Shown here one piece after another: positions 16,505-25,414 of a stretch of 64,000 nt of DNA; the first letter of the stretch is position 1; the number at the start of each line of letters is the position of its first letter. A program made the position numbers and the translations under genes. This DNA is from Bradyrhizobiaceae bacterium (GTDB lineage: Bacteria > Pseudomonadota > Alphaproteobacteria > Rhizobiales > Xanthobacteraceae), in the NCBI GenBank assembly GCA_003963145.1, contig RXJJ01000015.1, positions 62,001 through 126,000 of the forward strand, in the 5' to 3' direction. The notes beneath the pieces were generated by a model, which made no database searches, was not told where the DNA came from, and worked only from the letters and a program-made list of their open reading frames with translations.

Positions 16505-18442
16505 ATGTTTCCGGCACGTCAAATTGCTGTTGCGGTCGCTGCGTTTTTGCTGATCCCCGGCGCATGTCTCGCGCCGCTTTTTCCCGCGAGTGCACAAGCG
16601 CAGGGGGCATCCGCTTGCGAGGACAGCGCGGGCGTCGCGGTCTTGCCGGTGCCGGTTTCGCCCTGGAAGGGGGCGCCGCTGCGCGTCCTCTTTACGGCGG
16701 AAAAGCCGATCGAGGGTCAACTGTCGCTGGTCGCGCCCGACGGCAGCATCGCCGTTACTTCGCAGGAGCGGCATGGCGGTCCGCCCTATTTCTGGTTTGC
16801 GGAGGTTGCAAAGCCGGCGGCGGGAACATGGCGTGTTCAACTTACCCGCGACCATGCCTCGGCAGGATGCGCCACCATTACGCGTGATATCGCGGTGCGC
16901 AACGACGAGCCGCCGCGGCCGGGGACGGCGGCGGGAAGCCTTTGGCCGTTACGCAACTCGTGGGACCGCGCGACCGAGAACCTCTATTCGGCCTGGATCG
17001 AGAAACTCTTCGATTCTCCGCTCGATTCGCCGCTGTCATGGGCTGCGCTGCATGAAGTCATCCGCGACCGTTCCCGCAACATCATGTTCAATTATCTCGG
17101 TCTTGGCGAGGACGAAACCAAGCTCGTTCTGAAGCCCGATTGCGCCGATATGCCTTACTTCCTGCGGGCCTATTTCGCGTTCAAGATGGGATTGCCTTTC
17201 GGCTATTCGAAGTGTTCACGCGGTAGCGCCAGCGGCGCGCCAAAGTGCCCGCAATGGTTCAATGTCCAGAATCAGGATCCGTCACGTTCGGTATCGGGGC
17301 CCAAGACAGCGTCCGCCGATGGGTCAGTGCCTGATGATGCAACGGCGCCTGCGCCGAAGCGGCTCGGTCTCGTCGCCTCGTTCAATTCGTACATTCCGAT
17401 CATCGGCGATGCCGTGCATTCCGGGTCGGGGCGCACGGCGGCAACCGATGACAATACCGATTATTATCCGGTCGCTCTGACGCAGGAAGCGCTGCGGCCA
17501 GGCACGATCTACGCCGATCCCTTCGGCCACGTGCTGATGCTCACGCGCCGTGTGCCGCAGACCGCTGACGCGGCAGGCGTTTTCCTCGCTGCCGACGCGC
17601 AGCCGGATGGAACGGTCGCCATCAAGCGTTTCTGGCGCGGCAATTTCCTGTTCGACCAGAATCCCGCGCTTGGCGGTCCCGGCTTCAAGCATTTCCGGCC
17701 CATCGTCCGTGAGAGCAATGGCGCGCTGCGCCGGCTGACCAACGCCGAAATCTCGCGCAATCCGCAATACGCCGATTATTCACCCGAGCAGTCGAAGCTC
17801 TCGGTCGAAGCCTTCTACGACCGGATGGATGATGTGATGTCGCCGTCGCCGCTCGATCCCGCGATGGCCATGAAGGAAGCGATCACCTCGCTCGACGAAC
17901 AGGTTCAGGCACGCGTGACCTCGGTGGAGAACGGACGCAAATTCCTGAACAGCGGGCGCGGCGAAGCGGCGATGCCGGACGGCCCCTCGATCTTCGAGAC
18001 CACCGGTGCGTGGGAGGATTTCGCGACGCCGTCGCGTGACCTGCGTCTGCTGATCGCAATCGACGTGGTGCGCAATTTCCCGGAACGGGTCGCCCGCCGC
18101 CCGGATCGCTACGCAATGCCGCGCGGCCAGAGCGTAGCTCAGGTTCAGGCCGATCTGCAGAACATGCTCGCCTCCGAGCTTTCAACGCGGAAGATCTCCT
18201 ATCCGCGCACCGATGGATCGACCTGGACGCTGACGCTGGCGGACGTGGTCAATCGCGCGAGCGCGCTGGAGATGGCATATAACGTCAATGATTGCGCCGA
18301 ATTGCGCTGGGGCGCGGCGGCGGGAAGCGCGGAAGCGGCGACCTGCAAACGCACCGCGCCGGAAGCGCAGCGCGCCAAGATGTCGAAATACCGCGTCTGG
18401 TTCCACGAGCGGCGGCGGCCGCCGCGCGGCGGCGCGGCCTAG
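16505..18442 (+). CDS. Large secreted protein of unknown function, possible papain/transglutaminase-like fold
   Basis: This 645-aa exported protein has a signal peptide (QIAVAVAAFLLIPGACLAPLFPASAQA) and an Ig-like N-terminal part (about 55-135: WKGAPLRVLFTAEKPIEGQLSL). A central region follows with DCADMPYFLRAYFAFKMGLPFG (Cys at residue 213) and later DPFGHVLMLTRRV (His at 342). A Cys in a DCAD helix start and a His in a GHVLM strand resemble the catalytic pair of papain- or transglutaminase-like enzymes; this is my inference. The C-terminal 200 residues are helical. ATG 16505 is chosen because it gives a clean signal peptide and has GGAGAGG upstream. Confidence 0.75.
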   Translation: MFPARQIAVAVAAFLLIPGACLAPLFPASAQAQGASACEDSAGVAVLPVPVSPWKGAPLRVLFTAEKPIEGQLSLVAPDGSIAVTSQERHGGPPYFWFAEVAKPAAGTWRVQLTRDHASAGCATITRDIAVRNDEPPRPGTAAGSLWPLRNSWDRATENLYSAWIEKLFDSPLDSPLSWAALHEVIRDRSRNIMFNYLGLGEDETKLVLKPDCADMPYFLRAYFAFKMGLPFGYSKCSRGSASGAPKCPQWFNVQNQDPSRSVSGPKTASADGSVPDDATAPAPKRLGLVASFNSYIPIIGDAVHSGSGRTAATDDNTDYYPVALTQEALRPGTIYADPFGHVLMLTRRVPQTADAAGVFLAADAQPDGTVAIKRFWRGNFLFDQNPALGGPGFKHFRPIVRESNGALRRLTNAEISRNPQYADYSPEQSKLSVEAFYDRMDDVMSPSPLDPAMAMKEAITSLDEQVQARVTSVENGRKFLNSGRGEAAMPDGPSIFETTGAWEDFATPSRDLRLLIAIDVVRNFPERVARRPDRYAMPRGQSVAQVQADLQNMLASELSTRKISYPRTDGSTWTLTLADVVNRASALEMAYNVNDCAELRWGAAAGSAEAATCKRTAPEAQRAKMSKYRVWFHERRRPPRGGAA

Positions 18443-18460
18443 TTCACGCCATCGACGAAT

Positions 18461-19843
18461 TCAGAGAAACCGCGACGAAACTTCGGGCGCGTGCTCGAGC
18501 GCGTGCGCGATGTATTCGAGACCGCTGGTCAGCCTCTCGCGGCCGATCGGGCCGCCGAGACAGACGCGCGCCGCTTCGATTGGCTCGCCCGATACCGTAA
18601 ACGCATCGCTGGCGACAACACCGATGCCGATCGACTGGGTGTGGGCGATGAAGGCGGCGCGGGTCCACGGTTTCGGCAGCGTGACCCAGAGATTGAAGCT
18701 CATCGGGTCGGACCGGTACGTGCCTTTCGGCATGATGGATGATGCCAATTCCTGCCGGGCCTTTGTTTCCGCGCGAATGAAACGCAGGATGGTGTCCGCG
18801 GTGCCGTCCTCGATCCAGCGCGTAGCCAGCGCGACCGTGAGCGGGGAGGCCATCACATTGGCGGCACGCAGCGCCGCCATGAACGGCCACGCCGATTTGG
18901 CGTCAGGCACCACGACATAGGCCGCGCGCAATCCCGCGCCGATGCATTTTGCGAGCCCCGCGACATGCCATGTGATATCGGGCGCGATGGCCGCGAACGG
19001 CGGCAGGCCGTGCACAGGCACAAAGCCATAAGCGTCGTCCTCCACGATCGGTACGCGCGATCGCCGAGCAACATTGGCGATCGCTTCGCGTCGCTTTTCG
19101 GGAATTGTGATCGTTGTGGGGTTTTGCAGCGTGGGGTTGAGATAGATCGCCTTCGGCTTCAGCTTCTTGCAGGCATCCGCGAAAGCATCCGGGTCGATGC
19201 CCTGATTGTCCATCGGTAGCCCGACCAACTTGACCTGCTGCTGCGCGGCGATGGCGCGGATGCCGGGATAGGTGATCGCCTCGCACAGCACGATGTCGCC
19301 GGGCGATGTGAGGATCGACAGAATGCCGTTGAGCGCCGGGTGCGCACCCGGCGTGACGAAGACACGTTCCTGATTGGGAATCAGCGCGCGCCGTCCAAGC
19401 CAGGCAGATGCCGCATCCTTGTCCGCTGCCGATCCGCCGAACACCTGATATCTGAGATGCGCGAGCAGATTCTCGCTGACATTGGCAACGCCGTCCTGCA
19501 TCCGCGTGATCAGCGCGGGATCGGTCGGCTCGGGCGGCAGATTCATCGACAGATCGACCGGACCGTTTTGCGTCGTGCGGATCTTCCGCGCTTCGCGCGC
19601 GCGTTCGATCACAAATGTTCCTTGTCCAACGCGCGACTCGATGAAGCCGCGTTTCTGCGCCTCGACATAGCCACGCGCGACGGTGGTGAAATCCATCTTC
19701 AGCCGCGCGGCAAGCTTGCGCTGCGGCGGCAGGCGATCGCCGACCGACAGGCGGCCGGCTTTGACATCCTCTTCGATGACATCCGCGATCGCTAGGTAGC
19801 GCGGCTTTTCAAGATCGGTGAGGTCCGGAACCCAGTCTCTCAT
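18461..19843 (-). CDS. MocR-type transcriptional regulator (GntR wHTH fused to aminotransferase-like domain)
   Basis: This 460-aa regulator has an N-terminal winged helix (YLAIADVIEEDVKAGRLSVGDRLPPQRKLAARLKMDFTTVARGY) and a C-terminal fold-type I PLP domain. Aminotransferase landmarks are LNPTLQNPTT, VEDDAYGF and the Schiff-base lysine in GLAKCIGAGLRAAYVV. MocR proteins sense PLP plus an amine or amino acid and often control a neighbouring operon. It is transcribed away from the Nit1C cluster, and the shared 296-bp gap holds several inverted repeats, so it may control that cluster, itself, or both. ATG 19843 is chosen; upstream sequence is intergenic in character. Confidence 0.9.
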   Translation of the reverse strand: MRDWVPDLTDLEKPRYLAIADVIEEDVKAGRLSVGDRLPPQRKLAARLKMDFTTVARGYVEAQKRGFIESRVGQGTFVIERAREARKIRTTQNGPVDLSMNLPPEPTDPALITRMQDGVANVSENLLAHLRYQVFGGSAADKDAASAWLGRRALIPNQERVFVTPGAHPALNGILSILTSPGDIVLCEAITYPGIRAIAAQQQVKLVGLPMDNQGIDPDAFADACKKLKPKAIYLNPTLQNPTTITIPEKRREAIANVARRSRVPIVEDDAYGFVPVHGLPPFAAIAPDITWHVAGLAKCIGAGLRAAYVVVPDAKSAWPFMAALRAANVMASPLTVALATRWIEDGTADTILRFIRAETKARQELASSIMPKGTYRSDPMSFNLWVTLPKPWTRAAFIAHTQSIGIGVVASDAFTVSGEPIEAARVCLGGPIGRERLTSGLEYIAHALEHAPEVSSRFL

Positions 19844-19856
19844 GTGCTGCGAGTCA

Positions 19857-19897
19857 ATCCAGTTATCGAATGCACAGTTCTTAGCAATTGACTGGAT
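19857..19897. promoter_or_regulatory. Inverted repeats in the MocR/nitB intergenic region
   Basis: ATCCAGT (19857-19863) and ACTGGAT (19891-19897) form an inverted repeat just upstream of the MocR start. Inside and beyond it, CAATTGACTG (19885-19894) recurs as its exact reverse complement CAGTCAATTG at 20064-20073, abutting the sigma-54 promoter. TGTTGCAAA also occurs twice (20081-20089 and 19900-19908). These are the best operator candidates for the MocR regulator or an enhancer-binding protein. Confidence 0.45.
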
Positions 19898-20071
19898 GTT
19901 GTTGCAAACAGAATTTGGACAATCTGGAACCGGAAATTGCAAAAACTATCGCCACGCCAATGCTTAATTTCAGCCCATTTCTGGAGGTTTTCGAGCGAGT
20001 TGGCAGATTATTGAATGTATAATTGGATGGACATTGATCGATTTATTGATGTTTTCGAAGCGGCAGTCAAT

Positions 20072-20087
20072 TGGCACGCTTGTTGCA
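20072..20087 (+). promoter_or_regulatory. Sigma-54 (RpoN) -24/-12 promoter of the Nit1C operon
   Basis: The sequence TGGCACGCTTGTTGCA matches the sigma-54 consensus TGGCACG-N4-TTGCW exactly, with GG (20073-20074) and GC (20085-20086) separated by 10 bases. The predicted transcription start is about 20098, leaving a short leader of about 42 bases before nitB. This predicts nitrogen control through NtrC or another enhancer-binding protein; no such activator gene is in the window. Confidence 0.85.
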
Positions 20088-20139
20088 AATTCCTACTCGC
20101 GCATCCGCGCATTGTCAGCAGTCCATTTGGGAGTGAGAG

Positions 20140-20622
20140 ATGCCTAAAGTCACAAAGCCGGCCAATCAAAAGGGCGACTTTCTGGTCGACTACGAAGACA
20201 AGAAATTCGAGGACGTCAAAGCCAAGCCCGGTGAAAAGGCGCTGGTGACATTCCACACCGTTGCATTCGAGGGCTCGATCGGCCTCGTCAATCTGCTGCA
20301 GGCGCTGCGGCTGCAACGCAAGGGCTTCGAGACATCGGTCCTGCTTTATGGTCCGGGTGTCACGCTCGGCGTGCTGCGCGGATTCCCCAAGCTTGGCGAC
20401 GAACCGTTTCCCGGCGCGCAGAATTTCGGCAACCAGATCGAGAAGTTCATGTCGGAAGGCGGCAAGGTGTATTGCTGCCGCTTCGCGCTTCAGATGCTCT
20501 ACGGCCACGGCGAGGGCTCGCTGATCCCCGGCATCATTCCGATCAGCCCGCTCGATGTGCTCGACTGCATCCTGGTTCATCGCCGCGACAACGCTTTCAT
20601 CCTCAACACCTGGACGCTCTGA
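20140..20622 (+). CDS. nitB: MSMEG_0572/Sll0783-family nitrogen starvation response protein (NitB)
   Basis: This 160-aa cytoplasmic protein is the first gene of the Nit1C cluster. It has no enzyme motif I know. The conserved phrases are [36 protein letters not shown] and a central Cys-containing segment [18 protein letters not shown]. The overall look is of a DsrE-like small alpha/beta protein. Members occur almost only next to Nit6803-type nitrilases. It has GGGAGTGAG upstream of its ATG and sits about 42 bases after the predicted sigma-54 start site. The role is unknown, though it is always part of the cluster. Confidence 0.88.
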   Translation: MPKVTKPANQKGDFLVDYEDKKFEDVKAKPGEKALVTFHTVAFEGSIGLVNLLQALRLQRKGFETSVLLYGPGVTLGVLRGFPKLGDEPFPGAQNFGNQIEKFMSEGGKVYCCRFALQMLYGHGEGSLIPGIIPISPLDVLDCILVHRRDNAFILNTWTL

Positions 20623-20655
20623 TCGCTCGTGCGCGAACGAAACGGGGAGGCTGTA

Positions 20656-21696
20656 TTGACAGAAAAGAAGATCGTCAGGGTCGCCGCAGTTCAGATCGCG
20701 CCGGATATCGAGCGTGCGGCTGGAACGCTTGATCGCGTTCTGGCCGCCATCGCCGACGCCGCCCTCAAGAAGGCGGAGCTGGTGGTGTTTCCGGAAACCT
20801 TCGTGCCCTGGTATCCATACTTCTCGTTTGTGAAGCCGCCGGTGGCGACCGGCGCGGATCATCTCAAGCTCTACGAGAACGCTGTCGTGGTGCCGGGGCC
20901 CATCACGGACGCCGTGAGCGCCGCCGCTCGCAAACATCACATCGTGGTCGTGCTCGGCGTCAACGAGCGCGATCATGGCTCGCTCTACAATACGCAGCTC
21001 GTGTTCGATGCGGACGGAGCGCTTGTCCTCAAGCGTCGCAAGATCACGCCGACCTTCCACGAGCGCATGATCTGGGGGCAGGGCGACGGGTCTGGCCTGA
21101 AAGTGGTGGAGACCGCCGCCGGCAAGATCGGCGCATTGGCTTGCTGGGAACACTACAACCCGCTCGCCCGCTACGCCCTGATGGCGCAGCACGAGGAAAT
21201 CCACATCGCCCAGTTTCCCGGCTCGCTGGTCGGTCCGATCTTCGCCGAACAGATCGAGGTCACGATCCGCCATCACGCGCTGGAAAGCGGGTGTTTCGTA
21301 GTCAATTCGACGGGCTGGCTGACCGAGGAACAGATCGCATCCATCATGCCGGATGAAAAGCTCCGCGCCGGGCTGCGCGGCGGCTGCATGACGGCGATCA
21401 TTTCGCCGGAGGGCCGTCACGTCGTTCCGCCGCTCACGGAAGGCGAGGGCATTCTCGTCGCGGACCTCGACATGGGTCTGATCCTGAAACGCAAGCGGAT
21501 GATGGACTCGGTCGGGCATTATGCACGGCCGGAGCTTCTCAGCCTGATGATCGATAACCGCGCAACGTCGCCGATGCATGTCACCGGCGCCGCGACTGAC
21601 ATTCCGGAAAATCGTGAGGACGACGCCCATGACGCAGGCCATGCCGACGCAGGAGCTTATCAACGAGCTGCAATCCTTCGGAGTGCGGCTGGCTGA
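20656..21696 (+). CDS. nitC: Nit6803-family nitrilase (NitC)
   Basis: This 346-aa carbon-nitrogen hydrolase converts nitriles to the acid plus ammonia. The Glu-Lys-Cys triad is visible: E47 in [13 protein letters not shown]129 in [20 protein letters not shown] and C163 in [11 protein letters not shown], the wording of true nitrilases. The start is TTG 20656, which has GGGGAGG five bases upstream; a GTG 27 bp earlier lacks that. Relatives in Nit1C clusters are linked to cyanide assimilation in Pseudomonas. The last ~23 codons overlap the next gene, so the C-terminal tail is unusual. Confidence 0.92.
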   Translation: MTEKKIVRVAAVQIAPDIERAAGTLDRVLAAIADAALKKAELVVFPETFVPWYPYFSFVKPPVATGADHLKLYENAVVVPGPITDAVSAAARKHHIVVVLGVNERDHGSLYNTQLVFDADGALVLKRRKITPTFHERMIWGQGDGSGLKVVETAAGKIGALACWEHYNPLARYALMAQHEEIHIAQFPGSLVGPIFAEQIEVTIRHHALESGCFVVNSTGWLTEEQIASIMPDEKLRAGLRGGCMTAIISPEGRHVVPPLTEGEGILVADLDMGLILKRKRMMDSVGHYARPELLSLMIDNRATSPMHVTGAATDIPENREDDAHDAGHADAGAYQRAAILRSAAG

Positions 21697-22738
21697 TACG
21701 AAAACCGGCGTCGAAAGCCGCCGTGGCGGCGCGGGGCCGTCTGATCACAAGGCGATGACGCTCGATGGCATGACGGTGATGGTGCCGGTGCATTCCGCGC
21801 CGGCTTTCGAAAGCCCGTATCTGGTCGAGAAGCCCGACGCGTTCGGCAAGAGCAAGGTTAGCCGCGATGGCGTATCGCTCGGCGAGATCAGCTTTCCGCT
21901 GCGGCCGAAATTCTACGATCTGACGACGGCGGATGGCACTCCCTATTCCAAGATCGCCGTTCTGCATGGCCGCGATGTGCTGGCGACCACGGTGCTGCAG
22001 ACCTGCATCCGTTATCAGAGCCGCACCAAGACCTGTCAGTTCTGCGCCATCGGCCAGTCGCTGGCGGCGGGCCGCACCATCGAACGGAAAACGCCGGACC
22101 AACTGGCTGAAGTCGCTAAGGCTGCGGTCGAACTCGATGGCGTCAAGCACATGGTGATGACCACCGGCACGCCCCCCGGTAAGGATCGCGGCGCTGCGAT
22201 TCTCACGGAAAGCGCGGAAGCGATCAAACGCGCGGTCGACCTGCCGATCCAGGCGCAATGCGAACCGCCGGACGACGATGTGTGGTTTGAGCGCATGAAG
22301 AATGCTGGCGTCGACGCGCTCGGCATGCATCTGGAAGCCGTCAGCGGCGATGTGCGCGCGCGCATCATGCCCGGCAAGGCCCAGGTGCCGATGTCGCGCT
22401 ATTTCTCAGCGTTTGAAGCAGCGGTGCCGGTGTTCGGGCGCGGGCAGGTCTCGACTTATATTCTCGCCGGTCTTGGCGATACGGCCGAGCAAATCCTCGA
22501 CGTGTCGCGGAAACTGATCGCCATCGGGGTCTATCCATTCGTCGTGCCGTTCGTGCCGATTTCCGGCACGCCGCTGGAAAGCCATCCGACACCGACGCCC
22601 GCTTTCATGAATTCGATCCTCGCGCCACTGGCCCGCATGGTACGCGACGCCGGCATGCGTGCGACTGATATCAAGGCGGGCTGCGGCAAATGCGGCGCGT
22701 GTTCGGCGCTCTCCACTTATGAAAGGGCGCTGGCATGA
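21629..22738 (+). CDS. nitD: MSMEG_0568-family radical SAM protein (NitD)
   Basis: This 369-aa enzyme belongs to the radical SAM superfamily, cleaving S-adenosylmethionine with a [4Fe-4S] cluster. The likely cluster motif is C126-x9-C136-x2-C139 ([14 protein letters not shown]), with a wider first gap than the standard CxxxCxxC. A second cysteine set, C352-x2-C355-x2-C358 (CGKCGAC), lies at the C-terminus and could bind an auxiliary cluster. The start at ATG 21629 has GTGAGGA upstream and lies inside the nitrilase gene, a 68-base overlap. The substrate is unknown. It ends in an ATGA with nitE. Confidence 0.9.
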   Translation: MTQAMPTQELINELQSFGVRLADTKTGVESRRGGAGPSDHKAMTLDGMTVMVPVHSAPAFESPYLVEKPDAFGKSKVSRDGVSLGEISFPLRPKFYDLTTADGTPYSKIAVLHGRDVLATTVLQTCIRYQSRTKTCQFCAIGQSLAAGRTIERKTPDQLAEVAKAAVELDGVKHMVMTTGTPPGKDRGAAILTESAEAIKRAVDLPIQAQCEPPDDDVWFERMKNAGVDALGMHLEAVSGDVRARIMPGKAQVPMSRYFSAFEAAVPVFGRGQVSTYILAGLGDTAEQILDVSRKLIAIGVYPFVVPFVPISGTPLESHPTPTPAFMNSILAPLARMVRDAGMRATDIKAGCGKCGACSALSTYERALA

Positions 22739-23277
22739 TTTTCGAGCCGTTCAAGCCTTTCGTGCCGAGTGCCTTCCAGATCAAGTTCGCAACCTTCGCG
22801 TGGGAGATCGAGGCCGCGGCGGCGCTGCGGCGTGCTGTATTCTGCGAGGAGCAGAAGATTTTCGAGGCGGACGACCGCGACGCGGTCGATGACGTCGCCA
22901 TTCCGATCGTCGCGCTGTCGATGCTGGGTGTCGGCGCCGATTCCGTGGTTGGTACCGTCCGCATCCATGAACCCGAACCGGGCGTATGGTGGGGATCGCG
23001 TCTCGCGGTCGCCTCCGACCATCGCTCCGTGAACACGCTTGGCGGCTCTCTGATCAAGCTCGCGGTGTCGTCGGCGCATGCACGCGGCTGCAAGCTGTTC
23101 CTCGCCCACGTGCAGGCGCAAAACGTGCCGCTGTTCCGGCGGATGCATTGGCGTTCAACGGAAGAAATCGAGATTCACGACCGGCTTCATCATCGCATGG
23201 AGGCCGACCTCGATTTCTATCCGCCGTTTCCCGCGCCCGAAATCGGCTTCGTCGCTTTGCCGAAGAAGGTGGCGTGA
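22735..23277 (+). CDS. nitE: MSMEG_0567/Sll0786-family GNAT N-acyltransferase (NitE)
   Basis: This 180-aa protein has the GNAT acyltransferase fold. Strand 1 is FQIKFATFAWEIEAAAALRRAVFCEEQKIF, typical of acyl-homoserine-lactone-synthase-like or GNAT starts. It continues with VVGTVRIHEPEPGVWWGSRLAV, and the CoA-binding loop region follows in NTLGGSLIKLAVSSAHARGCKLFLAHVQAQNVPLFRRMHW. It starts in the nitD stop (ATGA) and its stop overlaps the nitF start. An acyl group is presumably moved onto an amine made in this pathway; donor and acceptor are unknown. Confidence 0.88.
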   Translation: MIFEPFKPFVPSAFQIKFATFAWEIEAAAALRRAVFCEEQKIFEADDRDAVDDVAIPIVALSMLGVGADSVVGTVRIHEPEPGVWWGSRLAVASDHRSVNTLGGSLIKLAVSSAHARGCKLFLAHVQAQNVPLFRRMHWRSTEEIEIHDRLHHRMEADLDFYPPFPAPEIGFVALPKKVA

Positions 23278-24251
23278 TGAACAGCAGTCTCGCGGCGCTG
23301 GCCAACATCCTGCGTGCCAGTTCGGGCCTGTCCGCCAAGCGTGACATCGCTCTGGCGGCCGAACGGCTCGATGTATCCGGAGCTTCGAGCGTGCCGGTCG
23401 GTGACGATTGCGCCGCCATTCCCGACGGCGACGGCTACACGCTGTTCGCCATCGAGGGTTTCATGAATGAATTCGTTGCCGGCGATCCGTGGTTCGCGGG
23501 CTGGTGCGGCGTCATGGTCAATGTCTCCGACGTCGCCGCGATGGGCGGACGCCCGGTCGCGGTTGTCGACGCGATCTGGGCCAGCGGCGAACGCGAGGCC
23601 GATCCCGTGCTGGCGGGTTTGCATGCCGCTGCGACGGCGTTTGGGATTCCCGTTGTCGGCGGGCATACCAATCTGAAAACCGACCGTAGCCAGTTGTCGG
23701 TTGCCATTCTCGGCAAGGCGAAAAGACTTCTCACCAGTTTCGATGCGAAGCCCGGCGAGCGGCTGATCGCAGCCGTGGATTTGCGCGGCCGCTACCGCGA
23801 AAAATTCTCGAACTGGGAGGCGGCGACAGCTGCGCCGCCCGCGCGGCTGCGGGCAGATTATGAATTGCTGCCGGCGATCGCCGAAGCCGGGCTCTGCCGG
23901 TCGGCGAAGGATATCAGCCAGGGTGGGATTGTCGGCACCGCCGCGATGCTGGCGGATTGTTCGGGTGTCGGCGCGTCCATCGACATTCGCGCGCTTCCGA
24001 AGCCCGAAGATGTTTCGGACGAGCGGTGGCTGCTCACTTTTCCAAGCTTCGGATTTTTGCTGTCGGTCGCGCCGCACAATGTGGATGGCGTGATCGGACA
24101 CTTCCATCGCCGGGGTATCGCGGCGAACGACATCGGTGTCATCACCGCCGATCGCCGCGTCGCAATTACTGCTGGCGATGCGAGCGAGGTGATTTGCGAT
24201 CTGTCGGTCACTTCGCTGCTGGGCTGCGCTCCGAAGGGAGTGGCCGCATGA
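23277..24251 (+). CDS. nitF: Sll0787-family AIR synthase-like protein (NitF)
   Basis: This 324-aa protein is in the PurM/SelD/ThiL/HypE-like ATP-binding family. Motifs are VPVGDDCAAIPDG (ATP/metal-binding Asp residues) near residue 40, MVNVSDVAAMGGRPVAVVDAIW near 80, VVGGHTNLKTDRSQLSVAILG near 125 and DISQGGIVGTAAMLADCSGVGASIDI near 210. These enzymes activate amides or acids using ATP. ATG 23277 overlaps the nitE stop by one base; the longer upstream frame is only nitE in another register. Its exact substrate in Nit1C is not known. Confidence 0.88.
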   Translation: MNSSLAALANILRASSGLSAKRDIALAAERLDVSGASSVPVGDDCAAIPDGDGYTLFAIEGFMNEFVAGDPWFAGWCGVMVNVSDVAAMGGRPVAVVDAIWASGEREADPVLAGLHAAATAFGIPVVGGHTNLKTDRSQLSVAILGKAKRLLTSFDAKPGERLIAAVDLRGRYREKFSNWEAATAAPPARLRADYELLPAIAEAGLCRSAKDISQGGIVGTAAMLADCSGVGASIDIRALPKPEDVSDERWLLTFPSFGFLLSVAPHNVDGVIGHFHRRGIAANDIGVITADRRVAITAGDASEVICDLSVTSLLGCAPKGVAA

Positions 24252-25414
24252 CTGTGTCCAAACCGCTTCGTATCGCCATCCTTGCGCATTCGACCAATCC
24301 GCGCGGCGGCGTTGTCCACGCGCTGGAACTGGCCGAAGCGCTGGTGATGCTCGGGCATGAAGCGGTGCTCCATGCGCCGGACCCGAGCGGAAGAGGTTTT
24401 TTCCGGACCTCTCGCTGCGGCGCGATTTCAGTGAAGGCCAGGCCTGTCACCGGCGGAACTGTGACCGACATGGTCGAGACGCGCATTCAGGACTATCTCG
24501 GTCATTTCGAGAATGACGCGAACCGGCAGTTCGACGTCTACCACGCGCATGACGGCATTTCCGCCAATGCGCTGGCGACACTGCGCGAACGCGGCCTGAT
24601 CGGCGGCTTTGCGCGGACGGTGCACCATATCGACGATTTCGACGATGCGCGGTTATCGCAATTGCAGGAGCGAGCGGTCACATCCGCGCAAAAGCATTTC
24701 GTGGTGAGCGAATTGTGGCAGAAGAAACTCGCGGCGCGTTATGCGCTGGAGAGCGTGGTGGTCGGCAACGGCGTCGATCTGCGGCGTTATTCGCCGGAGC
24801 CGGACGGGCGAGAGGCGGCCGTCCGCGACAAATACGGGTTGGGCGAAGGACCGATCTTTCTCGCGATCGGCGGGATCGAGGAACGCAAGAATACCGGCCG
24901 CGTGATCGAGGCGTTCAAGCAGGTGGTCTGTGTCTACCCGCAGGCGCAACTCGTGATCGCGGGCGGCGCATCGATTCTCGATCACCACTGGTATCGCAGG
25001 GCGGTGCGCGACGCGCTTGCCGGTTCGCAGTTTCGCGTGAATTCGGTGATCGAAACCGGACCGGTGCCGGATGAGGATATGCCGGCGCTCTACAGGCTGG
25101 CTTCGGCGCTGATCTTCCCGTCGCTGCGCGAAGGGTTCGGTCTGGTTGTGCTGGAAGCGATGGCGAGCCATGTACCGGTCGTCACTTCGCAAATTGAGCC
25201 GTTTACCGAATATCTGTCGGACGAGGTCGTCTGGTGCGATCCGATGAATGTGACGTCGATCGCCAACAGCATGCTGGTCGCCGTCAGCGAGCCGCTGCGC
25301 ACGCGCCTTATCGCACGCGGCGCCGGCGTCGTGACTCAGCATAGCTGGTCGAAAACGGCGGAGCGGCATCTTGGATCCTATTTCGAGCTTCAGCAGGAGA
25401 GCGAATATGCCTGA
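24248..25414 (+). CDS. MSMEG_0565-family glycosyltransferase (GT4-like)
   Basis: This 388-aa glycosyltransferase starts in an ATGA with nitF. It has the GT-B fold. The N-terminal half contains RIAILAHSTNPRGGVVHALELAEAL and DVYHAHDGISANAL; the C-terminal half contains GPIFLAIGGIEERKNTGRVIEAFKQV and the E-x7-E motif EGFGLVVLEAMA. It sits between nitF and nitG, a place where this subfamily is found in many Nit1C clusters but not in the Pseudomonas ones I recall. It suggests the pathway product, or a carrier, is glycosylated. Confidence 0.88.
   Translation: MTVSKPLRIAILAHSTNPRGGVVHALELAEALVMLGHEAVLHAPDPSGRGFFRTSRCGAISVKARPVTGGTVTDMVETRIQDYLGHFENDANRQFDVYHAHDGISANALATLRERGLIGGFARTVHHIDDFDDARLSQLQERAVTSAQKHFVVSELWQKKLAARYALESVVVGNGVDLRRYSPEPDGREAAVRDKYGLGEGPIFLAIGGIEERKNTGRVIEAFKQVVCVYPQAQLVIAGGASILDHHWYRRAVRDALAGSQFRVNSVIETGPVPDEDMPALYRLASALIFPSLREGFGLVVLEAMASHVPVVTSQIEPFTEYLSDEVVWCDPMNVTSIANSMLVAVSEPLRTRLIARGAGVVTQHSWSKTAERHLGSYFELQQESEYA

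Noticed and set aside
20008-21663. A 551-codon open frame on the minus strand across nitB and nitC
   Set aside because: It is antisense to two strongly conserved genes, rich in Arg/His/Asp with no recognisable domain, and is a by-product of high G+C codon use.
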